Source: Allofournierella_A excrementavium (lineage in GTDB: Bacteria; Bacillota; Clostridia; Oscillospirales; Ruminococcaceae). Taken from it: 7,412 bases of DNA. The stretch is taken from positions 1 to 7,412 of the forward strand of contig DWVE01000035.1 in the NCBI GenBank assembly GCA_019120375.1. The letters run 5' to 3'. A model generated the notes under the pieces. That model had not been told where the DNA came from and searched no databases. It saw only the letters and a list, made by a program, of their open reading frames with translations. Of the stretch, positions 1-5,269 are shown one piece after another. How positions within the stretch are numbered: the first letter of the stretch is position 1; every line of letters begins with the position of its first letter. Made by a program: the position numbers and the translations under genes.

Positions 1-225
1 GCTGAGTGGAGCTGCAAGAACGTGGGCGCCATTCTGGAGGCTGCCGGCGTGGGCTTTGAGAACGTGGTCAAGACCACCTGCTTCCTGGCTGACATGGGCG
101 ACTTTGCCGCTTTCAACGAAGTGTACGCCAAGTACTTCGTTTCCAAGCCCGCCCGCAGCTGCGTGGCTGTGAAGGCCCTGCCGAAGGGCGTTCTGTGCGA
201 GATCGAGGCCATCGCCGAGAAATAA
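1..225 (+). CDS. ridA: RidA family reactive intermediate/imine deaminase, 3' part
   Basis: This is the C-terminal 74 residues of a Rid (YjgF/YER057c/UK114) protein; the gene starts upstream of the window. RidA proteins are small cytosolic trimers that hydrolyse 2-aminoacrylate and related enamines/imines released by PLP enzymes such as serine and threonine dehydratases. The fragment shows the family core: a helix followed by VVKTTCFLADMGDFAAFNEVY, then the signature PARSCVAV and a C-terminal CEIEAIA. The arginine of PARS (fragment residue 52) and the glutamate 15 residues later (67) match Arg105 and Glu120 of E. coli RidA, which bind and act on the substrate. The family is about 125-130 residues, so roughly 50 are missing. 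GTG at position 22 is an internal valine, not a start. The reading frame is open from base 1 to TAA at 223. A hairpin terminator follows directly. Family very sure; exact substrate unknown. Confidence 0.93.
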   Translation, partial: AEWSCKNVGAILEAAGVGFENVVKTTCFLADMGDFAAFNEVYAKYFVSKPARSCVAVKALPKGVLCEIEAIAEK

Positions 226-247
226 GCCAGACTGTTTCGGACATAGA

Positions 248-291
248 AAATCCCCGCCTGTTTGCCAAAACAAACAGGCGGGGATTTCTTT
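248..291. terminator. Bidirectional intrinsic terminator between ridA and perR
   Basis: A perfect 17-bp stem (248-264 with 271-287) closes a 6-base loop, CCAAAA. The GC-rich core is flanked by AAA on the left and by TTTCTTT on the right. The T-rich side follows the stem on the + strand for ridA, and the A-rich left side gives TTTTCTAT after the stem on the minus strand for perR. It lies between two convergent genes, 22 bases after the ridA stop and just 9 bases after the perR stop, so it most likely ends both transcripts. Confidence 0.93.
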
Positions 292-296
292 ATGCG

Positions 297-680
297 TCAG
301 GAACCGCTCGCCTCGCGGCAGGCGCTGCAAACTCCATACAGGGTGAGCGCATAGCTCTCGATGGCCAGTTCCGGCCTGCCGGCGATCATCTTGTCCAGCG
401 GCGTTTTGTCCAGCTGCACGTCCTCCACCCGGCCGCACCGGGTGCAGAACATATGGTCGTGATCGGCCAGGGTGCGGTCAAACCGGTCGGCCTGGCCGGG
501 AACGCTCACCCGGCGCACACGCCCGGCCTCCACAAGGCCGTTCAGGTTGCGGTACACCGTGCCCAGGCTCAGGCCGGGGCAGTCGTCCCGCACGGCGGTA
601 TAGATCTCGTCGGCGGTGGGGTGATCGCAGCGGCTCTGCACCTGCCGCATCACCAGCTCCCGCTGCCGTGAATAGCGCAT
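297..680 (-). CDS. perR: Fur family repressor, PerR type (peroxide-responsive)
   Basis: A 127-residue Fur-superfamily DNA-binding metalloregulator. The N-terminal winged helix carries HPTADEIY (residues 20-27) and the recognition-helix region LSLGTVYRNL (37-46). The C-terminal part holds HDHMFCTRC (74-82) and YGVCSAC (115-121). Measured against B. subtilis PerR, the Fe/Mn ligands His37, Asp85, His91, His93 and Asp104 appear as His20, Asp68, His74, His76 and Asp87, all at a constant offset of 17. Asp at the last site is the PerR choice, where Fur has Glu. The structural zinc cysteines are Cys79, Cys82, Cys118 and Cys121. The protein is about 17 residues shorter at its N terminus than B. subtilis PerR. 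The start is the ATG at 680, preceded by AGGAGG (690-695) at 9 bases; an upstream in-frame extension to 836 crosses the promoter and is rejected. It probably represses oxidative-stress genes and itself. PerR assignment is inferred from ligands; family certain. Confidence 0.88.
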   Translation of the reverse strand: MRYSRQRELVMRQVQSRCDHPTADEIYTAVRDDCPGLSLGTVYRNLNGLVEAGRVRRVSVPGQADRFDRTLADHDHMFCTRCGRVEDVQLDKTPLDKMIAGRPELAIESYALTLYGVCSACREASGS

Positions 681-744
681 GGTCTTTTCCCTCCTGTTCT
701 CGCCCGCCGCGGCTCCCCCGCCGCGCGGTGCATTGTCGTGTTTT

Positions 745-759
745 TTATAATAGTAATTG
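745..759. promoter_or_regulatory. Candidate PerR box overlapping the perR -10
   Basis: Read on the + strand, these 15 bases begin with TTATAAT, identical to the left half of the B. subtilis PerR box (TTATAATNATTATAA). The right half matches at only 3 of 7 positions, for 10 of 14 overall. The site covers the -10 element of the perR promoter, where a bound repressor would block transcription. Autoregulation is normal for PerR, but an AT-rich promoter can give such a match by chance, so this remains a candidate. Confidence 0.45.
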
Positions 760-778
760 TTTTCACATATTTTGTCAA
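750..778 (-). promoter_or_regulatory. Sigma70-type promoter of perR
   Basis: On the minus strand a perfect -35 TTGACA (773-778) is followed after 17 bases by a weaker -10 TACTAT (750-755), in a strongly AT-rich patch that stands out from the GC-rich surroundings. It begins only 12 bases after the rarA stop codon, so perR has its own promoter and may also receive readthrough, since no terminator hairpin is visible between rarA and perR. The predicted leader of about 60 bases contains a 6-bp GC hairpin (708-713 with 720-725). Confidence 0.8.
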
Positions 779-790
779 GGGCGCTTGGTT

Positions 791-2080
791 TCAGCTTTCT
801 TCGCCGCTTCCCTGCTGGCCCTTGACCCGCTGCCAATAGGCTTTGGCCGCCTGCTCGGTCTTGTTTTCGCCCCAGTGGTAGTATTGGGTGCCCACCAGCG
901 CGTCGGGCAGATACTGCTGGGCCACCCAGCTGCCGGGATAGGCGTGGGGGTATTTGTAGTGCTGGCCCTTCACCGCCGCGTCCTCGCCGTCGAAGTGCTT
1001 GTTCTGCAACTGGCGCGGGATGGGGCCGCTGCGGCCCTTCTGCAGGTCGGCCATGGCGGCGTTGATGCCCGCCTCGCCGCTGTTGGACTTGGGCGCGGTG
1101 GCCACCAGGATGACCGCGTCCGCCAGGGGGATGCGCCCTTCCGGCAGACCCAGCATGGTGGCGGCGTCCACCGCCGCCTTGACGATGGGGATGATCTGGG
1201 GCCAGGCAAGGCCCACGTCCTCGCAGGCGCAGACCATCAGCCGCCGGCAGGCGCTCACTAGGTCCCCCGCTTCCAGCAGGCGGGCCAGATAGTGCAGTGC
1301 CGCGTCCGGGTCGGAGCCGCGCATGGATTTCTGATAGGCAGAGAGGATGTCGTAGTGGTCGTCGCCGTTTTTGTCGTAGCGCATGGCGGTGCGCCCGGTG
1401 ACCTGACGGGCCATCTCCCCGTCCACCCGGCGCACACCATTCGAATCAGCGGGCGCCGCGGCGGCCGCCAGTTCCAGGCAGCCCAGCGCCTTGCGCATGT
1501 CGCCGCCGCAGCCGTGGGCCAGGATGTCCAGGGCTTCCTCATCCACCGCCAGGGGCGCGCTGTCCATCTCGGAGAGGCGCTGGGCCGCGCTGCGCAGGCC
1601 GTCGGCCACGTCGGCGGGAGTGAGGAATTTGAATTCAAACACGGCGCACCGGCTGAGCAGCGCGTTGTAGATGTAGAAATAGGGGTTCTCGGTGGTGGAG
1701 GCGATGAGGGTGACGGTGCCGTCCTCGATGCACTCCAGCAGGCTCTGCTGCTGCTTTTTGTTCAGGTACTGTATCTCATCCAGATAGAGCAGCAGACCGC
1801 CCTGGCTCTGCAGGGTGCCGATCTCCGCCAGCACGGCCTTGATGTCCCCGGTGGAGGCGGAGGTGCCGTTGAGTTTGTGCAGCCGCATGCCGCTTTGTTC
1901 CGCGATGATGCGGGCCACAGTGGTCTTGCCCACTCCCGGCGGGCCGTAGAAGATCATGTTGGGCACCGTTCCGCTCTCGATGGCGCGGCGGAACACGCAC
2001 CCCTCCCCCAGCAGATGCTTCTGTCCCCACACCTGGCCGAGGGTGCGGGGACGCAGGCGCTGGGCCAGCGGTTCAGCCAC
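791..2080 (-). CDS. rarA: Replication-associated recombination protein A (RarA/MgsA), AAA+ ATPase
   Basis: RarA (MgsA in E. coli, YrvN in B. subtilis; Mgs1/WRNIP1 in eukaryotes) is a clamp-loader-like AAA+ ATPase that acts on stalled replication forks and single-strand gaps. With the chosen start the protein has 429 residues, the usual family size. Visible motifs: N-terminal LAQRLRPRTL and GQKHLLG, Walker A GPPGVGKT (about 46-53), Walker B LYLDEI (about 98-103; the family usually has FIDEIHRFNK, here DEIQYLNKK), sensor 1 TTENP (about 129-133), and sensor 2 GGDMRKAL (about 192-199). The C-terminal half has the RarA-specific tetramerisation region with SDPDAALHYLARLLEAGD and ACEDVGLA, ending in KYPHAYPG and WVAQQYLPD. 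The GTG at 2080 is preferred over a GTG at 2089, because GGAGG sits 8 bases before it, while the upstream GTG overlaps that site. It overlaps the esterase stop by 8 bases, suggesting translational coupling. Confidence 0.95.
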   Translation of the reverse strand: MAEPLAQRLRPRTLGQVWGQKHLLGEGCVFRRAIESGTVPNMIFYGPPGVGKTTVARIIAEQSGMRLHKLNGTSASTGDIKAVLAEIGTLQSQGGLLLYLDEIQYLNKKQQQSLLECIEDGTVTLIASTTENPYFYIYNALLSRCAVFEFKFLTPADVADGLRSAAQRLSEMDSAPLAVDEEALDILAHGCGGDMRKALGCLELAAAAAPADSNGVRRVDGEMARQVTGRTAMRYDKNGDDHYDILSAYQKSMRGSDPDAALHYLARLLEAGDLVSACRRLMVCACEDVGLAWPQIIPIVKAAVDAATMLGLPEGRIPLADAVILVATAPKSNSGEAGINAAMADLQKGRSGPIPRQLQNKHFDGEDAAVKGQHYKYPHAYPGSWVAQQYLPDALVGTQYYHWGENKTEQAAKAYWQRVKGQQGSGEES

Positions 2081-2921
2081 GGGGGGCACCTCCCGTCTCG
2101 GTGACCGGCGCGGCCCAGTCGTTCAGCTTTTTGGCCGCATAGCCGGGGTTCACAAAGTCGTCGATGGCATAGACGAGGCTGCGGTCCCAGAAGTTCCACT
2201 CGTGCACGCCGTCCCACTGCAGGCGGCGGTAGTGGGCCAGAGGCAGCGCCCGCAGGCACTCGTCCACCGAGTCGTTCTGGTAGCGGATGTAGTAGGGCTC
2301 CTGGTCCTGGAAGCCGTTGGTGAGCAGGATCTTGGGCTGCTGGTCTGCGGGCAGAGAGGCCACCCTGGCCGCCAGCCGGCGTATCTCGCTGGCCTCGGGC
2401 AGGCGCAGGTCCGGCCCGAAGATGGGCTCGAACACCTCCTTGACGCCGGGGATGTGGGAGTGCTCCAGCATCATGGCCACATCCACCGCGCCGGAGAAGG
2501 AGGCGCAGCCGGCATAGAGGTCGGGACGGCTGAGGCCCAGATACAGCGCGCCGTAGCCGCCCATGGAAAGGCCGCCGATGAAGTTTTTCTCCCGCTCGGC
2601 GGGCAGGTGGAACATCTCCCGCAGCAGCACCGGCAGCTCCTCGGTGACGAAGCCCGCCCAGGCCCCGCCGTAAGTCATGTCCTGGTAGAAGGAGTTGCCG
2701 CAGTCCGGCGCCACCAGCGCCAGACCGTTGTCGGCGGCGTAGCGGGGGGCGGCGGTCATCTGCATCCAGTCGTCGCCGCTGTTAGTGAAGCCGTGAAGCA
2801 GGGTGAACACGCCCTTCACCTTGTTGCCCACCTCCACCGGCAGGTCGCAGGGCAGATATATCTTGACGCCCACGGTGGTGAGCAGCCGCTGGGATTTCAG
2901 TTTGCACTCAATATAAGCCAT
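2073..2921 (-). CDS. Putative esterase, alpha/beta hydrolase (esterase D/tributyrin esterase-like)
   Basis: A 282-residue cytosolic alpha/beta hydrolase of the putative esterase family (PF00756 type), which includes S-formylglutathione hydrolases, tributyrin esterase and feruloyl esterases. No signal peptide is seen. The oxyanion-hole strand is LLHGFTNSGDDW (41-52). The nucleophile elbow is GLSMGGYGA (117-125) with Ser119. The likely remaining triad is Asp206 in NGFQDQEPY and His240 in GVHEWNFWD. The elbow is GLSMGG, whereas S-formylglutathione hydrolases typically have GHSMGG, so a general short-acyl esterase is more likely than formaldehyde detoxification; the substrate cannot be told. ATG at 2921 has GAGGAG 8 bases upstream (2930-2935). 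The gene follows glyA by 66 bases and overlaps rarA by 8, placing it in the middle of a probable operon. Family sure, function open. Confidence 0.88.
   Translation of the reverse strand: MAYIECKLKSQRLLTTVGVKIYLPCDLPVEVGNKVKGVFTLLHGFTNSGDDWMQMTAAPRYAADNGLALVAPDCGNSFYQDMTYGGAWAGFVTEELPVLLREMFHLPAEREKNFIGGLSMGGYGALYLGLSRPDLYAGCASFSGAVDVAMMLEHSHIPGVKEVFEPIFGPDLRLPEASEIRRLAARVASLPADQQPKILLTNGFQDQEPYYIRYQNDSVDECLRALPLAHYRRLQWDGVHEWNFWDRSLVYAIDDFVNPGYAAKKLNDWAAPVTETGGAPRG
2089..2093 (-). promoter_or_regulatory. Ribosome binding site that fixes the rarA start
   Basis: GGAGG on the minus strand (2093 down to 2089), inside the esterase coding region, lies 8 bases before GTG at 2080. The alternative GTG at 2087-2089 shares bases with this site and cannot use it. 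The protein from 2080 begins AEPLAQRLRP after the initiator, which agrees with how RarA proteins usually begin. Confidence 0.75.
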
Positions 2922-2943
2922 AGCCTTTTCTCCTCAAAACAGC

Positions 2944-2975
2944 CCCGGCGGCCGAACGAAGGCCCGGCCGCCGGG
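2944..2975 (-). terminator. Strong GC hairpin between glyA and the esterase, weak terminator or attenuator
   Basis: An 11-bp perfect GC stem (2944-2954 with 2965-2975) and a 10-base loop lie 12 bases after the glyA stop on the minus strand. The stem is followed only by GCTGTTTT, not a long T tract, so termination would be partial. It could reduce esterase-rarA expression relative to glyA or protect the glyA mRNA 3' end. Confidence 0.5.
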
Positions 2976-2987
2976 AACGCAGCGTTT

Positions 2988-4241
2988 TTATTCGTACAGC
3001 GGGAAACGGCGCACCAGCTCCTCCACACGGGCGGCCACGTCCGCTTTCTTGCCCTCAAAGTCAAAGATGCAGTCGGCGATGCAGCCGGCGATGACGTCCA
3101 TCTCCGCCACGCCGAAGCCGCGGGTGGTCACCGCCGGGGTGCCCACGCGCAGGCCGCTGGTGATGAAGGGGCTGCGCTTTTCGCCGGGCACCGAGTTCTT
3201 GTTGGCGGTGATGTGCACCTCGTCCAGGTTGTGCTCCAGCTCCTTGCCGGTGCACTCCAAATCGGAGAGGTCGATGAGCATCATGTGATTGTCGGTGCCG
3301 CCGCTCACCAGCTTCACGCCCCGGCTTTGCAGGCCGTCGGCCAGCGCTTTTGCGTTGGTCACGATGTTCCGGGCGTAGGTCTTGAACTCGGGCTTCAGCG
3401 CCTCGCCGAAGCAGACCGCCTTGGAAGCGATGATGTGCTCCAGCGGGCCACCCTGGGTGCCGGGGAAGATGGCCTTGTTCACCTTCTTGGCGATCTCTTC
3501 GTTGTTGGTGAGGACCATGCCGCCCCGGGGCCCGCGCAGGGTCTTGTGGGTGGTGGTGGTGACCACGTCGGCGTAAGGGATGGGGCTCATGTGAGCGCCG
3601 CCCGCCACGAGGCCCGCGATGTGGGCCATGTCCACCATCAAGAGCGCGCCCGCCTCATGGGCGATGTCCGCCAGCACATCGAACTTGATGGCGCGGGGAT
3701 AGGCGGAAGCGCCCGCCACGATCATCTTGGGCCGCACCTCCAGGGCCTGACGGCGCAGGGCTTCATAGTCGAGGAAGCCGTTCTCGTCCACGCCGTAGGC
3801 CACGAAGTTGTAGTTTTTGCCGCTCATGTTCACCGGGCTGCCGTGGGTCAGATGGCCGCCGGCGGCAAGATCCATGCCCAGGATGGTGTCGCCCAGGTCC
3901 AGCAGGGCGAAATAGACGCCCAGGTTGGCCTGCGCGCCGGAGTGGGGCTGCACGTTGGCGAACTTCGCGCCGAACAGCTGGCAAGCGCGCTGGATGGCCA
4001 GGTTCTCCACCTCGTCCACACAGGCACAGCCGCCGTAATAGCGGTGGGCAGGATAGCCCTCGGCGTACTTGTTGGTGAGCACGCTGCCCATGGCGGCCAT
4101 CACCGCCGGGCTGACGATGTTCTCGCTGGCGATGAGCTCGATGTTCTGCCGCTGGCGGACCAGTTCCCGTTCCATGGCCGCGGCCAGTTCCGGGTCCTGC
4201 CCGGCCACAAAGCCGATGGTGTCGATCATTTCCTTGTACAT
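2988..4241 (-). CDS. glyA: Serine hydroxymethyltransferase
   Basis: A 417-residue PLP enzyme converting serine and tetrahydrofolate to glycine and 5,10-methylene-tetrahydrofolate, the main source of glycine and one-carbon units. The length is normal (E. coli GlyA 417). Seen in order: the substrate region IELIASENIVSPAV (35-48), TNKYAEGYPAHRYYGG (56-71), the PLP-stacking stretch NVQPHSGAQANLGVY (96-110), MDLAAGGHLTHG (123-134), MVDMAHIAGLVAGG (202-215), and the Schiff-base lysine Lys233 in VVTTTTHKTLRGPRGG. The C-terminal SGLRVGTPAVTTRGF is also typical. The start ATG at 4241 has GAGGGG 6 bases upstream; an in-frame extension to 4322 crosses the promoter and is rejected. It is first in a probable glyA-esterase-rarA transcript and divergent from nth. 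No riboswitch was seen before it. The product is cytosolic and expected to be essential or nearly so. Confidence 0.98.
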   Translation of the reverse strand: MYKEMIDTIGFVAGQDPELAAAMERELVRQRQNIELIASENIVSPAVMAAMGSVLTNKYAEGYPAHRYYGGCACVDEVENLAIQRACQLFGAKFANVQPHSGAQANLGVYFALLDLGDTILGMDLAAGGHLTHGSPVNMSGKNYNFVAYGVDENGFLDYEALRRQALEVRPKMIVAGASAYPRAIKFDVLADIAHEAGALLMVDMAHIAGLVAGGAHMSPIPYADVVTTTTHKTLRGPRGGMVLTNNEEIAKKVNKAIFPGTQGGPLEHIIASKAVCFGEALKPEFKTYARNIVTNAKALADGLQSRGVKLVSGGTDNHMMLIDLSDLECTGKELEHNLDEVHITANKNSVPGEKRSPFITSGLRVGTPAVTTRGFGVAEMDVIAGCIADCIFDFEGKKADVAARVEELVRRFPLYE

Positions 4242-4295
4242 GAAGTTCCCCTCTTTTCTCAGTGTGCTTTTGCCCCGACGGACAGTATATGTATC

Positions 4296-4324
4296 ATTAT
4301 ACCCCCGCCGGGCCGCCGGCACAA
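4296..4324 (-). promoter_or_regulatory. Promoter of glyA
   Basis: On the minus strand a perfect -10 TATAAT (4296-4301) lies 17 bases after a weak -35 TTGTGC (4319-4324). The leader to the glyA ATG is about 50 bases. The -35 is only 8 bases away from the -35 of the divergent nth promoter. Confidence 0.75.
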
Positions 4325-4332
4325 GGGCCGGT

Positions 4333-4361
4333 TTGCGCTTTGTGAGAATTCATGCTATAAT
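4333..4361 (+). promoter_or_regulatory. Promoter of nth
   Basis: On the + strand TTGCGC (4333-4338), a 17-base spacer and a perfect TATAAT (4356-4361). The -10 is preceded by TGC, giving an extended -10 (TGNTATAAT) that compensates for the weak -35. The leader before the nth ATG is only about 25 bases and contains its GGGAG ribosome site. Confidence 0.8.
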
Positions 4362-4392
4362 GGCGGAAAACATCGGAAACGAGGGAGAAATC

Positions 4393-5037
4393 ATGACCAC
4401 AAAGGCCCTTGCACTGGAAGTGATCGAACGGCTGAAACAGGCCTATCCGCTGGCGGAGTGCACGCTGGACTATGACCATGCATGGCAGCTGCTGGTGGAG
4501 GTGCGTCTTGCCGCCCAGTGCACCGACGCGCGGGTGAACGTGGTGGTGAAGGACTTGTTTGCCAAATACCCCGGCGTGAAGGAACTGGCCGACGCCGAGC
4601 CAGAGGACATCGAGGCCATCGTGAAGCCCTGCGGGCTGGGCCGCTCCAAGGCGCGGGACATCAGCCTGTGCATGCGCAAGCTGCGGGACGAATATGACTG
4701 CAAGGTGCCGGACGACTTCGACGCCCTGCTGAGCCTGCCCGGCGTGGGCCGCAAGAGCGCCAACCTCATCATGGGCGATGTGTTCGGCAAGCCTGCCATC
4801 GTCACCGACACCCACTGCATCCGGCTGTGCAACCGCATCGGTCTGGTGAAGGATGAGAAGGACCCCAAGAAGGTGGAGATGGCCCTGTGGAAGATCGTGC
4901 CTCCCGAGGAGGGCAACGATTTGTGCCACCGGTTCGTGCTGCACGGGCGGGCGGTGTGCGACGCCCGCAAGCCGGACTGCGCCGCCTGCTGCCTTCGGGA
5001 CATCTGCAAGACGGGCAAAGCCGCCGCCAAAGCTTGA
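4393..5037 (+). CDS. nth: Endonuclease III, DNA glycosylase/AP lyase
   Basis: A 214-residue bifunctional base-excision repair enzyme that removes oxidised pyrimidines and cleaves abasic sites by beta-elimination. The helix-hairpin-helix LPGVGRKSA (115-123) contains the catalytic Lys121. VTDTHC (137-142) contains the catalytic Asp139. The four iron-sulfur cysteines Cys189, Cys196, Cys199 and Cys205 fit the C-X6-C-X2-C-X5-C pattern of the [4Fe-4S] loop. The N-terminal helix has LAAQCTDARVN, equivalent to LSAQATD of E. coli Nth. An extra cysteine, Cys200, directly follows a cluster ligand. The ATG at 4393 has GGGAG at 4383-4387; longer upstream reading is rejected because it crosses the promoter. 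Length matches E. coli Nth (211). The gene stands alone, divergent from glyA, and its stop codon overlaps the -35 of the next promoter. Confidence 0.97.
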   Translation: MTTKALALEVIERLKQAYPLAECTLDYDHAWQLLVEVRLAAQCTDARVNVVVKDLFAKYPGVKELADAEPEDIEAIVKPCGLGRSKARDISLCMRKLRDEYDCKVPDDFDALLSLPGVGRKSANLIMGDVFGKPAIVTDTHCIRLCNRIGLVKDEKDPKKVEMALWKIVPPEEGNDLCHRFVLHGRAVCDARKPDCAACCLRDICKTGKAAAKA

Positions 5038-5062
5038 CAATCTTTTCGCACGGCGCTATACT
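5034..5062 (+). promoter_or_regulatory. Strong promoter of the thiT riboswitch transcript
   Basis: Perfect -35 TTGACA (5034-5039), 17-base spacer, and -10 TATACT (5057-5062, 5 of 6 to consensus). The -35 contains the nth stop codon TGA (5035-5037), so the two genes abut with no spare bases. The transcript would start near 5069-5070, a few bases before the TPP aptamer. Confidence 0.88.
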
Positions 5063-5076
5063 TTACCCCGGACATA

Positions 5077-5176
5077 AAAACAGGGGCGCTGGGTGCCATA
5101 CCCGGCTGAGATCGAGGCGAAACGCAGCCTCGGGTCACCTTGAACCTGATCCGGGTAATGCCGGCGTAGGAAGTTT
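5077..5176 (+). promoter_or_regulatory. TPP riboswitch aptamer (THI box)
   Basis: A thiamine pyrophosphate sensing RNA in the thiT leader. Diagnostic segments: GGGG at 5083-5086, CTGAGA at 5106-5111, TGAACCTGATC at 5141-5151, GGTAATG at 5154-5160, and GCGTAGGAAGT at 5165-5174, near-identical to the THI consensus. Helices that can be drawn: short P1 AAAC/GTTT (5078-5081 with 5173-5176), P3 (5089-5094 with 5100-5105, loop GCCAT), an extra stem after CTGAGA (5113-5118 with 5127-5132), and P5 CCGG/CCGG (5151-5154 with 5161-5164). P2 is weak, roughly AGGG with CCTT. The downstream terminator and thiT give its job: stopping thiamine import when TPP is plentiful. Confidence 0.97.
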
Positions 5177-5197
5177 GAGGATCGGACGCTTGACGAG

Positions 5198-5236
5198 CGC
5201 CCCTGTGCAGTTTTGCGCGGGGGCGTTTTTGTTTTT
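5198..5236 (+). terminator. Riboswitch-controlled intrinsic terminator
   Basis: An 11-bp stem (5198-5208 with 5215-5225, two G-T pairs), a 6-base loop AGTTTT, and two T runs (5226-5230 and 5232-5236) form a strong terminator before thiT. Its 5' arm (5196-5206) is exactly complementary over 11 bases to 5080-5090 at the 5' edge of the aptamer. Pairing of those two would act as antiterminator when the aptamer is empty; TPP binding would lock 5080-5090 into the aptamer and free the terminator. It would also stop readthrough from nth. Confidence 0.9.
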
Positions 5237-5269
5237 ATGTACTATCCATTGAAAGGTCGCTGAACCTGT

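Noticed and set aside
681..836. A 52-codon N-terminal extension of perR
   Set aside because: It reads through the TTGACA/TACTAT promoter and the end of rarA; the ATG at 680 has AGGAGG at the correct distance.
1292..2104. A 270-codon + strand frame opposite rarA
   Set aside because: Antisense shadow; rarA on the other strand has complete Walker A, Walker B and sensor motifs.
2073..2921. Calling the esterase an S-formylglutathione hydrolase (fghA)
   Set aside because: The elbow is GLSMGG and not GHSMGG, and there is no formaldehyde dehydrogenase gene next to it, so only the broad family is supported.
1956..4475. An 839-codon open frame on the + strand opposite glyA, the esterase and the end of rarA
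   Set aside because: It is the antisense shadow of GC-rich genes: the opposite strand has clear families with catalytic motifs, while this frame gives low-complexity His/Gly/Val/Ala/Gln-rich protein with no ribosome site, and it runs across two promoters and into nth.
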